Of a stretch of 64,000 nt of DNA, positions 1 to 10,244 are shown piece by piece (the stretch's first letter is position 1; each line of letters begins with the position of its first letter). The notes under the pieces are model-generated. The model made no database searches, had not been told where the DNA came from, and saw only the letters and a list, made by a program, of their open reading frames with translations. This DNA comes from Oidiodendron maius Zn (taxonomy: Eukaryota; Ascomycota; Leotiomycetes; Myxotrichaceae): assembly GCA_000827325.1 (NCBI GenBank), contig KN832871.1, positions 62,001 through 126,000 on the forward strand, in the 5' to 3' direction. The translations under genes and the position numbers were made by a program.

Positions 1-1456
1 TCATGCTCATATGGACGCCATGGTGGACCTTGACTTCTTGTTCTCTGTGCTTTTGGCAACTCCTGGAATGCACATACACTGCCACCATAGATTATCAACA
101 GCAGAGGAACTAGAGGTTGCAGCTGTCAAATTTCGCTTTTTTAAGTCCGAGAAAGGTGAGTAGCCAATTTCAGGATACCAGTCCTGCACCACCCAAGTCT
201 AACTAGCACTAGAGAGCAACACTTCAATATGGAGCCAAGACCATACTCCCGGCATGCCAGTACTTCTTACAAAGGCAGCTGATTGCTTTCCGCATGGCGG
301 CAGGGCAGGGTTTTTGACCTGGCTTAAGAACCGTTGTACTATTACCAATACCGAGTCGATAGAGCATCATCATGGCGTCGATGCTGTCTGGAGAAAATTT
401 TCTTCTGTCTTTACCATTTTCAATACTATAATATTCTATGAGCCTATATTTAGAGCGTTTATGAGGCGAATGATGCAGCAGCTTCTTGCTGACGGGGTTA
501 AGTGGGTTGACCTGAGACTTGCATTCACATTTCGCTACTACAAAGAGGGACATGAGGTGCCAGAAAAGACGTATCACGAACTATTTCGAGTCATGGACGA
601 GGAAATTACCAACTTCAAGGCCTCACAAGAAGGAAATGAGTTTTGGGGGGCTCGCATGATCTGGACGGGGATTCGAGTTCTCGACCAGAGGAAAATTGTC
701 GAAGATATGGACGCTTGTTTGTCAATCAAGCTAGCATATCCCCATCTAATAGCTGGTTATGATCTCGTAGGTCAAGAAGACGGCGGGAGACCTCTAAAAG
801 ACCTCCTCCCAGAGTTGTTCTGGTTTCGGAAGCAGTGCGCTCAAGAAGGAGTTCAGATTCCTTTTTTCTTCCATGCCGGAGAGTGTCTCGGGGACGGCAA
901 TGACACGGATCAAAACTTATTTGACGCAATACTTCTCGGCACCCGGAGGATTGGGCATGGATTCTCCCTGTACAAGCATCCTTTGCTAATTGACATGGTG
1001 AAGGAGAAGAAGATACTTGTCGAGAGCTGCCCAATTTCGAATGAAGTTCTCCGCTTATGTACCTCGGTCATGTCACATCCATTACCCGCCTTGCTTGCCC
1101 GAGGCGTGTCTTGTAGCCTCTGCAATGACGATCCTGCAATATTGGGCCAAGATACGGCTGGGATGACGCACGACTTCTGGCAGGCTTTGCAAGGATGGGA
1201 TAACCTTGGTCTTGCTGGCCTGGGATCCCTTGCTGAAAATAGTGTTCGCTACGCTGCCTTCGAGGATCAGTCAAACGTGGAGTGGATCAATGGCATTAAA
1301 GAAGCATCATTAGGAAGCGGTGTTAGAGCAGAGAGGATGAAACAGTGGTCAGTAGAGTGGGAACAATTTTGCCTGTGGATCGTTACAGAATTCGGGGACG
1401 ATGGGGAGAGTATTAGAAAGATCCGGGAGGGGTCTAATTTTGATGATCAGGATTGA
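1..1456 (+). CDS. ADA2/ADGF-type adenosine deaminase, 3' part
   Basis: This gene is cut by the left edge. Its product should deaminate adenosine to inosine; family members are usually secreted, but a signal peptide would lie outside the window. Exon 1 is open from base 2 to 155 and begins HAHMDAMVD, the metal-binding HxH of the family. An intron follows (156 to about 212, GTGAGT...AG; acceptor 206 is equally in frame). The last exon runs to the stop at 1456 and carries FFHAGE (catalytic Glu and zinc His), RIGHGF, ESCPISNEVL and CNDDPAILGQD, the ordered signature of the ADGF branch. The block around TKAADCFPHGG also fits ADGF rather than the short cytosolic deaminases. No frameshift is seen. 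Family assignment is firm; substrate and location are inferred. Confidence 0.92.
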
Positions 1457-2001
1457 CAAACAACCAATACCATAGATTGGCGATAAACTTAGGCGCTAGC
1501 TAGTCCATCATAGAAGGAAATCAGTACTCTAGAGGTAAAATCCTTCAGGGCATTGTGTGGGTAATTGTTTAAGAGCTCATCAGACTATGACCCCCCGTAT
1601 TCTCCTGTAACGTACTGGAAAACTACTTTGCGTAGGTTATCCTGTCCACAATTCACGGTCGCAGCTACTTCACTAAACACACTATAAGTCGAGATAATGT
1701 AAATAAACTGGATTATTTTGGTGTGATCTATTATGTAGATCTAATGGTGTTGACCACGCTGGAATCATTCGCTATGCAACGCCAATCCATGCCATTTCGC
1801 AACCCGTAATTTTGATTTAAAAGGCGACTGCTCGAATCAGCGTGCTCCAAGATCCAAATAAGCTTACTAAATCATGCCGCTGTCTATGTCTTATACTGAC
1901 AGGGCAAAATTATGTGACACAGATGCCACAACGAACATTTGTGATTGTTACTCGTGGAAAAATCAAAACCAAAACCAACGCCCGTGAAGTTCGCATCAAA
2001 A
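1457..2001. other. Convergent intergenic region
   Basis: The 3' ends of the deaminase (+) and the nucleoporin gene (-) face each other here. The sequence is moderately AT-rich. I see no RNA gene, repeat or supported ORF; the short open frame from 1842 runs into the nucleoporin tail and looks accidental. Confidence 0.6.
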
Positions 2002-5000
2002 TCAAGACGACGGCTTGTTCTCCTCCATAACTTTCCCGAGCTCCTGGGCAAATGCTGGCGTCTTGAGTTGCAAAAGCCAAGTTTCGAGGCCCTTGCCCGG
2101 CTCTCCTGCGGCTGGGAACTTGATTGTCTTCTCGGTTACTTCGTACTTAACCCCAGCGAGAAGACTCTTATTAAGCACAATTGTACCTCTAGGGTCAGCA
2201 CGCAGCAGAATCCTGGTTGCACCAGTCTCTTTATGCTTGAGAACTCGAAGTGGGCCAACCCCCTTGGTCTGCCATGGAGTGTCGCCTGTAGAGGACCATT
2301 GAAGTGCTTTTGCACGGACTTCATGCAACACCTCCTCATCTTCTTCCCCAGGCCCTCCAGCAGTGAGATTAATCTGCTCGTGATGTTCCGTATCAGGGTC
2401 CGCTTCTGCAGCACTGTCTCCGTCTGTAGTCCCTCCTGGAGATGTGGCTCTCGATGTAGTAGCAGAGACAGCGGCGGAAGGGAAGAGAGATGATGTCGTG
2501 GTCGAGAGTCCGCTGCCAAAGTTGAAGCCAACACCGCCTGTAATCGATGGCTTTGAGGTGTTCAAACCGGTGAAAAGGCCGGATGTGGGCTTTGGCGACC
2601 CACCGGCACTGGAGGGTGGCTCCGAGCTGCCGGAATTGCCAAATAAGTTAGCGAAGGGCGTCGCTTGCTTCGTTGGGGTGGCCGCAGTAACATTAACCGT
2701 GGGCGGGCCGAATTTGATCGGGCTGTTCGGCTTCCATGTCTGGTCAGCTGAGGCACCATCAAAAGACCTGGCAAAAGGATTGGTCGTGTTGGCAACGTTG
2801 GTGGTCGAGCTCGGCTGGGTATTTTCTTTCTCATCAGAGATGTGGCGTATGGGATTGCCGCTGCTGTCTCTAGTGATTCGGTCAAAGAGGCTACCTCCAG
2901 GCGTACTAGTTCCTGATGTAGAGGTGGCACCTAAATGCCCAGCACTCTTTGATGCTCCAGATTCAAAGAGTGGTTTCTTTGCAGGTATAATTCCTTGGCC
3001 AGCATCTTCTGGGGACGTCCTTGAGCTGCTCTGCTCGCTACCTGGCTGATAGCTTGGATCCTTGTTCTCAGAATCTTCTTCGTTCTCAGTTTCTTCGTCA
3101 GCACTATCACTATCGCGATTGCCGTCCTTTTGACTATCAGCACCCGAGTCGGCATCAGAGAGGTGGCCAAAGATGTTCTGCCCGAATGAAACGGGCTTGC
3201 CAGACATGTGGCCATCCAATACCGAGCCAGTATTGCTTCCTGCTATGCCAGGAGTCGGCGTACGCGAGCCTGTTGCAGAACTGGACATGCTGCTGGTAGA
3301 GTTTTCTCCAGGAGTGAGCCCAAACAAGGGTTTGGAGGGCGGCTGAGAAGCGTCGTCGCTCTTCTCCGGAGACGCTGAGTCCGAAATAGGTGCATCTGTT
3401 TTTAGTGCTTCAGCTTGGCCGAAAGTAAACTTCCCACCGGTGAAGGTTGCACGCTTGCTTTTGCCAAGTGCTTCTATCGTCTTCAACTCGGATTTTCGCT
3501 TCTCCCTCCATCTAGACTCCCACTCGGCCTCATCTTCGTCAGAATCCATATCCTCAGCCTTGGCTTCTTCCATCAGCTTCTCCTCTGACTTGCTCGCTTG
3601 TTGGCTAAACTGAGCCATGAAATTCACTGGTCCGGTTCCGAAAGTGGGTGGCTTTATAGAGGCTTGTGTCGATACAGTTGTATTTATTGTAGACGCACCA
3701 GAGCTGACTTTGGATCCGAACAAAGTCGACGTCTCAGTAGTCGGCTTAGGAGCAGAAACATTGGCGGTAGATGGAGAAGCAGATGTATTAGGGGCGGCGG
3801 ATGAAGAAGGGAGTGGCAGATTGGAAAACGGATTGAAGCGTGGCTTATCATCTTGGTACGTCGCAGGCAGCGTCTCTACCTTCTTCTCGGGACTAGCCGC
3901 TGCAGGGCTGGCAAGAATGTTCTTGAATATATTTGACGTGTTCGACCCACCAGTTGGTGCGGCAACTGATCTCGGAGTTTTCATTCGTCTCCCTTCCAGC
4001 TCCTCCCTCTCATCATCGTCCTTGGTTAATTGTACTTCCGCTTTTCTCTTACCTCTAGCGGGAGAGGATGAAGCTGCGACGTTTAGAGAGGCAGGGCCCG
4101 AAGATGCCGGGTAAGATAGTTTTGAGGGAGCAATATCGGACGAGAAAGGCTGGCTGCCATTATCCGGAAGCGTTTTGGGTTTGCCAACAACTTGACCTTT
4201 TGTCGGTTGTGTCTCAGTGGTTCTATTTTGATTGGACTTTTCAGAGTCTTGGTGTTGACCAGTCTCCCCCCCATTTTTTGAACTCCAGTCTAGTTTGCCA
4301 CCCATAATCACAACGCGCTGTTCCTGGTAATAACCAATGGCCTTACTGATTTCGGAGCCCATGGCAAGGGTTGTAAAGAAGCCTTGCATTGCCTTGTTGA
4401 GGCAGCGCATACGGTACGCGACGTAAAATTCTTTCCTCTGTTCCTCGTTGAATTTAGCGGGCACAAGTGGCCGCATAAACTCTTCAGTAATGCGGGCTGC
4501 AGCTGCCATCTCGCGATACAAGTGGCTCTTGTCGACATTTGGGGCATTACTGCTATCGACGCCATTGGAAACTGTAGCCGATGTCGGCTGATCCTCTGGA
4601 AGGTTCTGATCTTGTTCGGACACCTCTGGAAACATTACGTCGTGAGCTGGCTGGAGCACAGATTTAGGCGTATCGATTGGCTTATTCAAAGAGAAGAGTG
4701 TTTCACCGCCATAGTTAGAGGCTGCCAAGGCTGTAGAAGGGGCATTTGCAGCACCAAACGATATTGCGGGAGTGCCAACAGTGGAGGCGGGCATCGAAGG
4801 AACTGGCGTGTGAATCTATGAGGGGAGTCAGCGTCACATAGAAAGACAATGGAATAGATTGAATAGCATACCAAGGAAGTGGATGACTGATTGAAGTTGG
4901 ATGATGGTGCCTGATTAAACACTGACAGGTTAGATGCCCCGGTAGTGCCTGAAGTTAAATCCTTTGGCTCGTCGGTACCATTGGCTAGGCTGCGATTGCT

Positions 5001-6368
5001 GTCCAGCTGAGCTAACGACTGCTGAACAGGCTTGTTCAAGGTTCCAAACAAGTCCGGGCCAGACGTGGTCTGGCCGTTTAAACCCGCAAATAAATTGCGT
5101 GCGGGCGTGGTTTGCTTGTTAGAACTCTCGAAAATGGTAGAATTTGTCGTAGCTGGCTTTCCGAAATTCGCGAATATATTAGCCGGAGGTGTTGATTGAG
5201 AGACTGGCTCTTCAGCTGCACCAAACTTTGGTGGGGATCCGTTGCTCGTGCTAGCTGCTCCATTCCCGTTTTGTTGTTGGTCTTGCCCTCCAAATATATC
5301 ACTTGCATTTTGAACCGGCTTCTGATTCCCGAACAATGAGCTAGCAGGAGACGGCGGGAACTTGGCATTGGCGAATATATTGGGCTGAGTGGCTGGCTGC
5401 TGTCCAAATGAAAAGGCACGTCCGGCCGGGGCAGGTGCCTGTTGAGGGGCCCCAAATAAATTGTTCGAAGGCTTGTTGGCAGTTGGAGCAGGAACGGAGT
5501 CTATGCTGGCCGAGGACGTTTTGGTTGAGCTTTGGCCAAAGACAAAAGGTGTGTTGGATGGTGCTGGTTTGTCCTGCGGTGCTGGAGACCCAAAATTGAA
5601 CACTGGACTTGGTGCTGCCGGTTGCGCAATGCCACCGAAAATGTTATTTACCGGCTTATCTTGACCCGGCTGGGCCGTGGAACTGAAGCTGGGGGCTGAC
5701 GAAGAAGGCTGAGATGAGAGAAAGGAGAACGGGTTGTTGGCGGGTTTATTGTCTTCGGCACCAGTGGAATTGAAATCAATCGTAGATGGCACTGTTTCCT
5801 TCGGCGTGCTAGATGGGAAGGTGAACGGACTGCTCTGCGTATTGGCCGTATTTGTAGAGCTGAAATTGAACACAGGCTGCGCTGGTGGCTGTGAAGTGGT
5901 CGACTTGAAGGAAAAAATGTTGTCCGTTGGTTTCGGTTGTGCGCTTGGTTGACCGAAAGGGTTGGGGTTCGAGCTCTGAGTGCCACCAAAGGCATTTGGT
6001 GTGTGGAAGAGTGCCGGTTGGTCGTTTGGGGGCTGGAAGCCTCTATTGCGACGCAAGAGCTCCTCTCCGGTGGTATCTGCCCTTGCATCCGCCTCATTCT
6101 CTGATATATCGGGCGACGAGAAGCTGTTACCAGACGTATTGCCGTTGCCGAACGAAGGTGAAGGAAAGGAGATGCTTCCGGGGGCAGAGAAGTCGAAGCT
6201 GCTCGTGGGTGGTGCTATGCCCCCAAACAACCCACCCGACCCCCCAAACTGCATCGACTGTTGCACGTTTCCATTCGACTTAAGGGGCATTTTCCGCTGC
6301 CTGCCCTTTGGTTGCTTGATAGTTCGTGTGGCCAGTTGTGCGGCGTTAGCGCGTTGTTGACCTTCCAT
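2002..6368 (-). CDS. NUP2: NUP2-type FG nucleoporin with C-terminal Ran-binding domain
   Basis: A nuclear pore protein that binds Ran and importin-alpha and aids import-complex turnover at the nuclear basket. It has two exons, 6368-4872 and 4815-2002, joined in phase 0 by a 56-nt GTATGC...TAG intron, giving about 1436 residues. The first 500 residues are low-complexity Ser/Pro/Asn/Thr sequence with scattered FG, FNF and FSF repeats. Around residue 755 lies KRKAEVQLTKDD, the motif NUP2/NUP50 proteins use to contact importin-alpha. Acidic and FG stretches follow, then a RanBP1-like domain in the last 120 residues (KALQWSSTGDTPW, VGPLRVLKHKETGATRILLR). A basic N-terminus (RTIKQPKGRQRK) is present. 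An in-frame ATG at 6425 is an alternative start. Neighbouring genes are unrelated. The importin motif sits mid-protein rather than at the N-terminus as in yeast and vertebrates. Confidence 0.9.
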
Positions 6369-7160
6369 GGCGACGGCTTCTGGCTCGACGCGACGGGCCC
6401 TTGTAGAGATAAGGCTCTGTATCACAAGTCCCCCTCGGTTGGAGAAGGGTTGAGATTAGGACCTCTGGGGACAGATATAGACCGGCTTGGGACGGGAGAT
6501 GGTCGATAGTAGGACTCGAGGTGACGGATCGCGAGTGGCCTGGTAGACGCTCATGTGGCTGTGGCAGGCTCGAGATGACGGTGTTGTTGGCGTGATAATA
6601 GGCATACACTAAATGCGCGGCATCTCGAATGCTCATGAACTACTCTGGGGCTGAGTATTCGAGATGCGGAAGAGATAAAATCGTGAAGTTGACGTTGGAA
6701 GTAGTCGAAGGCAGGTACGGGCATCCCTGACCTGAAGAAATTCATCACCACGAGGCATCAAGGCACCAAGGCAACCATAAGCCGCCAACAATAGGAACCA
6801 CGAACTAAACCACCCACCATTCGGGGCCGCGCTTCTGGACAATGGACAATAGAGCTATGAGCGAGGACTTTCTATTCACTATTGGATGTGCAGAGTTGTC
6901 CTTGTGATTGGGTTTGTATTTTTGGGGCTGAATAGATTGCTTCACTTAGATTGTACCAAGTCATGCCCGAATGATCTGATGTCATACGCATTCAGCGAGG
7001 GACCTCATTAGTACAAACAACATCAGGAATCGCATGCGCAGACAAGTGCACTAGACGGAACCCGTGCTGTATATACTCAGTTCCTAACAACAGGTTCAAT
7101 CGATTATCGTACCCGCCGTTACAGGCCCTCTCTGCAGCTTGACCTTGGACAACCCCCTTC
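6369..7160. other. NUP2 upstream region / SCP2 downstream region
   Basis: The part nearest 6369 should hold the NUP2 promoter and 5' leader. I see no clear TATA box. Several 60-95-codon open frames on the minus strand (6346-6842) lack any recognisable motif and are taken as chance. Confidence 0.5.
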
Positions 7161-7164
7161 AGGA

Positions 7165-7475
7165 TAGGCTCTCACGGTTAATACAAGAGTTTTATATCAA
7201 GATCTAAGTTACGCTATTAAAAACCTTGACTGTGCCATTTGCTTCAATCTAATCAAGGCTTAGTGATAGCTAGGCGGCTCTTTCCTAATATAGACTCTAA
7301 CTTCGTCACTAAGAGTTTTATACCAAGCGTTTTAGGTTACACTATAGAGCAATCAACTATAATACTTGTTTGCTTTCGCAGTAATTTTTAATTCTTATAC
7401 TTATTATACAAATTCAACACAATCAAAGCTTAGCAACAGCAGGACGGCTTTTGGCTAAAATAGGTTCTAACTTGG
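7165..7475. repeat. Decayed tandem copies of the SCP2 3' end
   Basis: About 60 bases at 7251-7310 resemble 7421-7480, the region that holds the SCP2 stop codon: both contain AATCAAnGCTTAG followed by GGCTnTTnnCTAAnATAGnnTCTAACTTnGTC. A further segment at 7168-7225 matches 7293-7350 (GAGTTTTATAnCAAG then GTTACnCTAT). The native gene therefore seems to be followed by two diverged partial copies offset by 170 and about 126 bases. The copies carry substitutions and small indels and are AT-rich. They do not encode anything continuous. Confidence 0.6.
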
Positions 7476-7981
7476 TCGCCTTCATGACATCACCCTTAAC
7501 CTTCAGCTTGCCAGACATGAACAATCGCTGCGCATTCGCTTTGCCAGCGACCAATTTTCCGAAATCGTCGTCCGAAAGGGCGAGCGTAACTGGCAGGTTC
7601 GCCGGGTTAGCTACGAGTCTCGAGGGGGGAAGATGAGGGACAACGATGACAACGGAATGGCTAGAGAATGCTCCTAGCCTCTTGATATCAAAATATATAT
7701 ATATTTAGACGCACCTGTAGGCTTGTCTCCCAGACCTTTTGTGACTTCACCCTTTGTCCTAAGATCGAGGTTCCAGCTTTCTGTCTCGCCGGCCTTGTTC
7801 TTCAGGGTGAAGGCAAAGACGGCATTGCCTTGCTTGATTGCGTTCTTGCGCTCGGCGTCGCTAGAGGCGAGAGTGCTGTTGATCACGTCGAAGGCCTCGG
7901 AGGCTGGGAAAGCAGCTGCCAGCATGGTAAGCAAAGGATGGCTCGTGTAGTCGCAGGGGATTTACGGTTCTTGAGAGACAT
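7423..7981 (-). CDS. Peroxisomal SCP2-domain sterol/lipid carrier protein
   Basis: A small SCP2-fold lipid-binding protein of about 127 residues that binds fatty acyl-CoA or sterols. It ends PAVAKL, and AKL is a type-1 peroxisomal targeting signal, so it should be a matrix protein linked to beta-oxidation. Three exons: 7981-7966 (only 16 nt, encoding MSLKN plus one base), 7915-7715 and 7589-7423; introns are 50 and 125 nt. Exon 2 gives FPASEAFDVINSTL and NAVFAFTLKNKAG; exon 3 gives TLALSDDDFGKLVAGKANAQ and RLFMSGKLKVKGDVMKATKL, the diagnostic C-terminal half. A second acceptor 21 nt upstream of exon 3 is also in frame and would add seven residues. Intron 2 contains an (AT)n run. The promoter has a CCGAGG hexamer. 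Confidence 0.93.
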
Positions 7982-8171
7982 CTTGTGACGCTTCAGGGAA
8001 TATGCTGGGAATGGGGGAAGAAATAAGAGACGGTGATGGCGATGGCGATGAGAATGAGGAGAGGACGACGATGATAATATGCGAAGCAAAGATTGATTGT
8101 GAGCGGAGACCGTCTGGGGAACTGGCAGCAGCTTGAAGTTTATAAGTGGAAAGGTCGTCACATGGAAAGAG

Positions 8172-8177
8172 CCGAGG
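8172..8177 (+). promoter_or_regulatory. CCGAGG hexamer, possible FarA/FarB site
   Basis: The hexamer CCGAGG (CCTCGG on the other strand) lies about 190 bases upstream of the SCP2 start codon. This is the core recognised by the FarA/FarB zinc-cluster regulators of fatty-acid use in other filamentous ascomycetes. One copy could be chance; the peroxisomal target gene makes it plausible. Confidence 0.35.
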
Positions 8178-8225
8178 CAAATAGAAATGGGAATAGCACT
8201 GAGGCGGGTGCCGTGCTCGGATTCG

Positions 8226-8282
8226 GTACCAGGTACATGACGTAGAGCGAGAAAGCACGGCACAGCATAAGTACCAGGTACA
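8226..8282. promoter_or_regulatory. Two copies of GTACCAGGTACA in the SCP2 promoter
   Basis: The 12-mer GTACCAGGTACA occurs at 8226-8237 and again, identical, at 8271-8282, exactly 45 bases apart. Each has inverted half-sites GTACC-N-GGTAC, the form expected of a dimeric transcription-factor site. They lie about 250-300 bases upstream of SCP2 and 410 or more bases upstream of the U2 TATA box. No factor is known to me for this motif. Confidence 0.4.
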
Positions 8283-8690
8283 AGGGTGTGCTACGTTCAC
8301 TGTGCTTCGGTGGGTTGTGAACAAAAACCCCGTGTCACATGCTATGGGGGAATAGCCTCCTCTCTTTCCATGGTTGATGCTGGAGAGGAGGAGAGGGTGA
8401 CAGAGCTCTTATCCGAGTGCCGGCTGTCTGTTCCATGGTAAGGAGGGAGAATCTGAGGTCGCGACGGTCGCGAGGCTCACCTGGTGCAGTGGTTGAGTCG
8501 GTCTGCCTGAGAGCGCGATGACTCGATGGCGATTGACTCTACCTAAGTCTCTCTCCACATATGCCCTCTCGAAGTTTCCCTGCACCGAGAATTGTGTGAC
8601 TGGCTTGCCGGGTGTTTGCCCGGTTTGCACTTTCGCCAAACGGCACGCTCGCTTGCAGAAGTTTGCACCCCACTAGCGCCATTGGAGAAT

Positions 8691-8698
8691 TATAAAAG
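8691..8698 (+). promoter_or_regulatory. TATA box of the U2 snRNA gene
   Basis: TATAAAAG precedes a long pyrimidine tract (8702-8742) that ends at the proposed U2 5' end near 8743, about 50 bases downstream. A TATA box followed by a CT-rich stretch is the usual layout of a strong fungal Pol II core promoter. No comparable element lies directly upstream of 8809, where an unspliced U2 would have to begin. Confidence 0.65.
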
Positions 8699-8742
8699 AA
8701 GCGCTCTTCTTCCTCTGCTTCCCTTTTTTTTCTTTTCTCTTT

Positions 8743-8990
8743 AGCTCTGTGAGTACTACCCTCTGCACCCCCATACTTTTACATAGCGCCTGTGCTGACT
8801 GTTCCCAGCTTTGCCTTTTGGCTTAGATCAAGTGTAGTATCTGTTCTTTTCAGTTTAATCTCTGAAATTCATCTACTTGATGAAACTTTGATTATACTTA
8901 TTTTTGTCCACCGGGAACTGACCTCCTGGCTTGCCAGTGTCAGATCCCACTGTGTCACTGGTATTACACTGTCTCCAGTTGACGCGACAC
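8743..8990 (+). ncRNA. U2 spliceosomal snRNA, with an apparent intron
   Basis: U2 pairs with the intron branch site and with U6 in the spliceosome core. The body is unmistakable: CTTTGCCTTTTGGCTTAG then ATCAAGTGTAGTATCTGTTC from 8809, with the branch-recognition GTAGTA at 8834-8839. Stem IIa follows, then stem IIb (TTCATC/GATGAA). The Sm site ATTTTTG is at 8900-8906. Stem III (GGGAACTGAC/GTCAGATCCC) and stem IV with CTGGTATTACACTGTCTCCAG (21 nt, split here as CTGGTATTACA + CTGTCTCCAG) end near 8990. The bases directly before 8809 do not match U2. Joining 8743-8748 (AGCTCT) to 8809 restores TCTCTTTGCC, the conserved 5' end that pairs with U6. The mature RNA would be about 188 nt, the usual U2 length. 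The core is certain; the 5' exon and exact ends are inferred. Confidence 0.93.
8749..8808 (+). other. Proposed 60-nt spliceosomal intron inside U2
   Basis: The segment begins GTGAGT, contains the branch site GCTGACT (branch A at 8798) and ends CCCAG at 8808. These signals are as good as or better than those of the coding introns in this window. Its removal rebuilds the conserved U2 5' sequence. It would fall about six nucleotides into the RNA. Confidence 0.75.
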
Positions 8991-9376
8991 CTCTCCATTG
9001 CCGCCTCGGGATAGCCCGGACTGTGAAGAAGAGCTGCTATCATTGGGAATGGGCCGGAGGATTGTAACGTTTTTTAAGTGGCTTAGTGCTTTGTGTGCAG
9101 TAGGACAGCATCCGTAAATATAGACTTGTTTAGAAATTTATTTATTAATACACCTACCTGGAGGTGGCGTAAACGTGGATGAAGATGAAATCGATCTATC
9201 CTGTAGTGATAAATTGAGACCATTTTCTGTGGTCATGAATTAACCCGTATATCATCTACATAACTTGCATGTCTTGAAGACGCTGGTACCGCCACCGAGC
9301 TCCGTTCGCGCTGAGACTTCTCACCAATATAACCTGCCAACTAGCCATCGACGGAGCACTGACGTCCTCGACCGCC
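8991..9376. other. Spacer between U2 and translin
   Basis: Downstream of U2 the sequence is mixed and then AT-rich (9120-9160). It should hold the snRNA 3'-end signal and the translin promoter. No further structured RNA or ORF is evident. Confidence 0.5.
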
Positions 9377-10244
9377 ATGGCGAGCCCTTCGGGAACGATA
9401 GATCCAAAGATCTTCGAGAGTCTCCAGAGCAAGATTGATGATGATGCAGAGGTCAGAGATCAGATCCGCGAAATTCTCCAGGTCCTCGAGAGGCAGGGCA
9501 GAACTGCACAGGCGATCCTCTCTGGTGCCCACTCCACGCCGGCAGCACATCGTAGGTCTCGCCACCTCGTCGAGTCCGTTCCTAACAATCTACAGTCGAG
9601 CCCGTTCTCAAGTCCACCGAAGACGCCATAAGAGGTGAGATTGAAAGCATTGGCAAGCTGGCTAGTGCAACGGCGAAATCTCCTTACTACAAGTAAGCCA
9701 ACCTATCATGCACTCGTGGATCTACTAATATGGATATAGATACAATGGCATGTGGACAAGAGATGTTCAGAATGTTGTGTTCGCAGTTCTCTTCTGCGGG
9801 TGGCTTGGGGGGATGGGTACATTTGGAGTTGCCGTTGAGCCTGGCAAACTCTTCACTATCGAAGAGGTTGGAAAAATCCTGAACGGTATCATCACCACCT
9901 CCCAGCGAAGTCTAAGCTGACATCAAGAAGTTCCCGTGAATCTCAAGGATCAAGACGCTTTCCATATCACCATTGAGGAGTATCTTCAGTCTCTGATTAC
10001 GCTCATAGAAGAGCTTGCGAGACTGGCGATCAATTCTGTCACTCTAGGCGATTATCATCGACCTCTGCAGATCAGCCAATTCGTCAAGGACGTGCACGCG
10101 GGCTTCCAGATCCTGAATCTGAAGAACGATTCTCTGAGGCGTCGGAGTGATGGCATTAAGTACAGTGTGAAAAAGGTCGAGGATATAGTATATGACCTCT
10201 CCCTGCGGAATCTTGTTCCTAGAGCAGAGCCTACAGCACAGTGA
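9377..10244 (+). CDS. Translin, single-stranded nucleic-acid-binding protein
   Basis: Translin forms octamers that bind single-stranded DNA and RNA and, with TRAX, acts in RNA processing in other eukaryotes. Four exons, 9377-9551, 9596-9692, 9740-9885 and 9928-10244, joined by very short introns (44, 47 and 42 nt), give 244 residues in one continuous frame. Family sequence appears throughout: DQIREILQVLERQGR near the N-terminus, EIESIGKLAS, SPYYKYNGMWTRDVQNVVFA, LTLGDY-like VTLGDYHRPLQISQFVKDVH and the C-terminal LNLKNDSLRRRSDGIKYSVK helix. Length agrees with the family (about 228 in humans). No TRAX gene is nearby. The start is the first ATG after a GC-rich leader. Confidence 0.95.

Noticed and set aside
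3617-4114. Plus-strand open frames over the nucleoporin gene
   Set aside because: They are antisense readings of low-complexity coding sequence.
8792-9067. 91-codon open frame on the plus strand
   Set aside because: It coincides with the U2 snRNA, whose conserved RNA elements explain the sequence.
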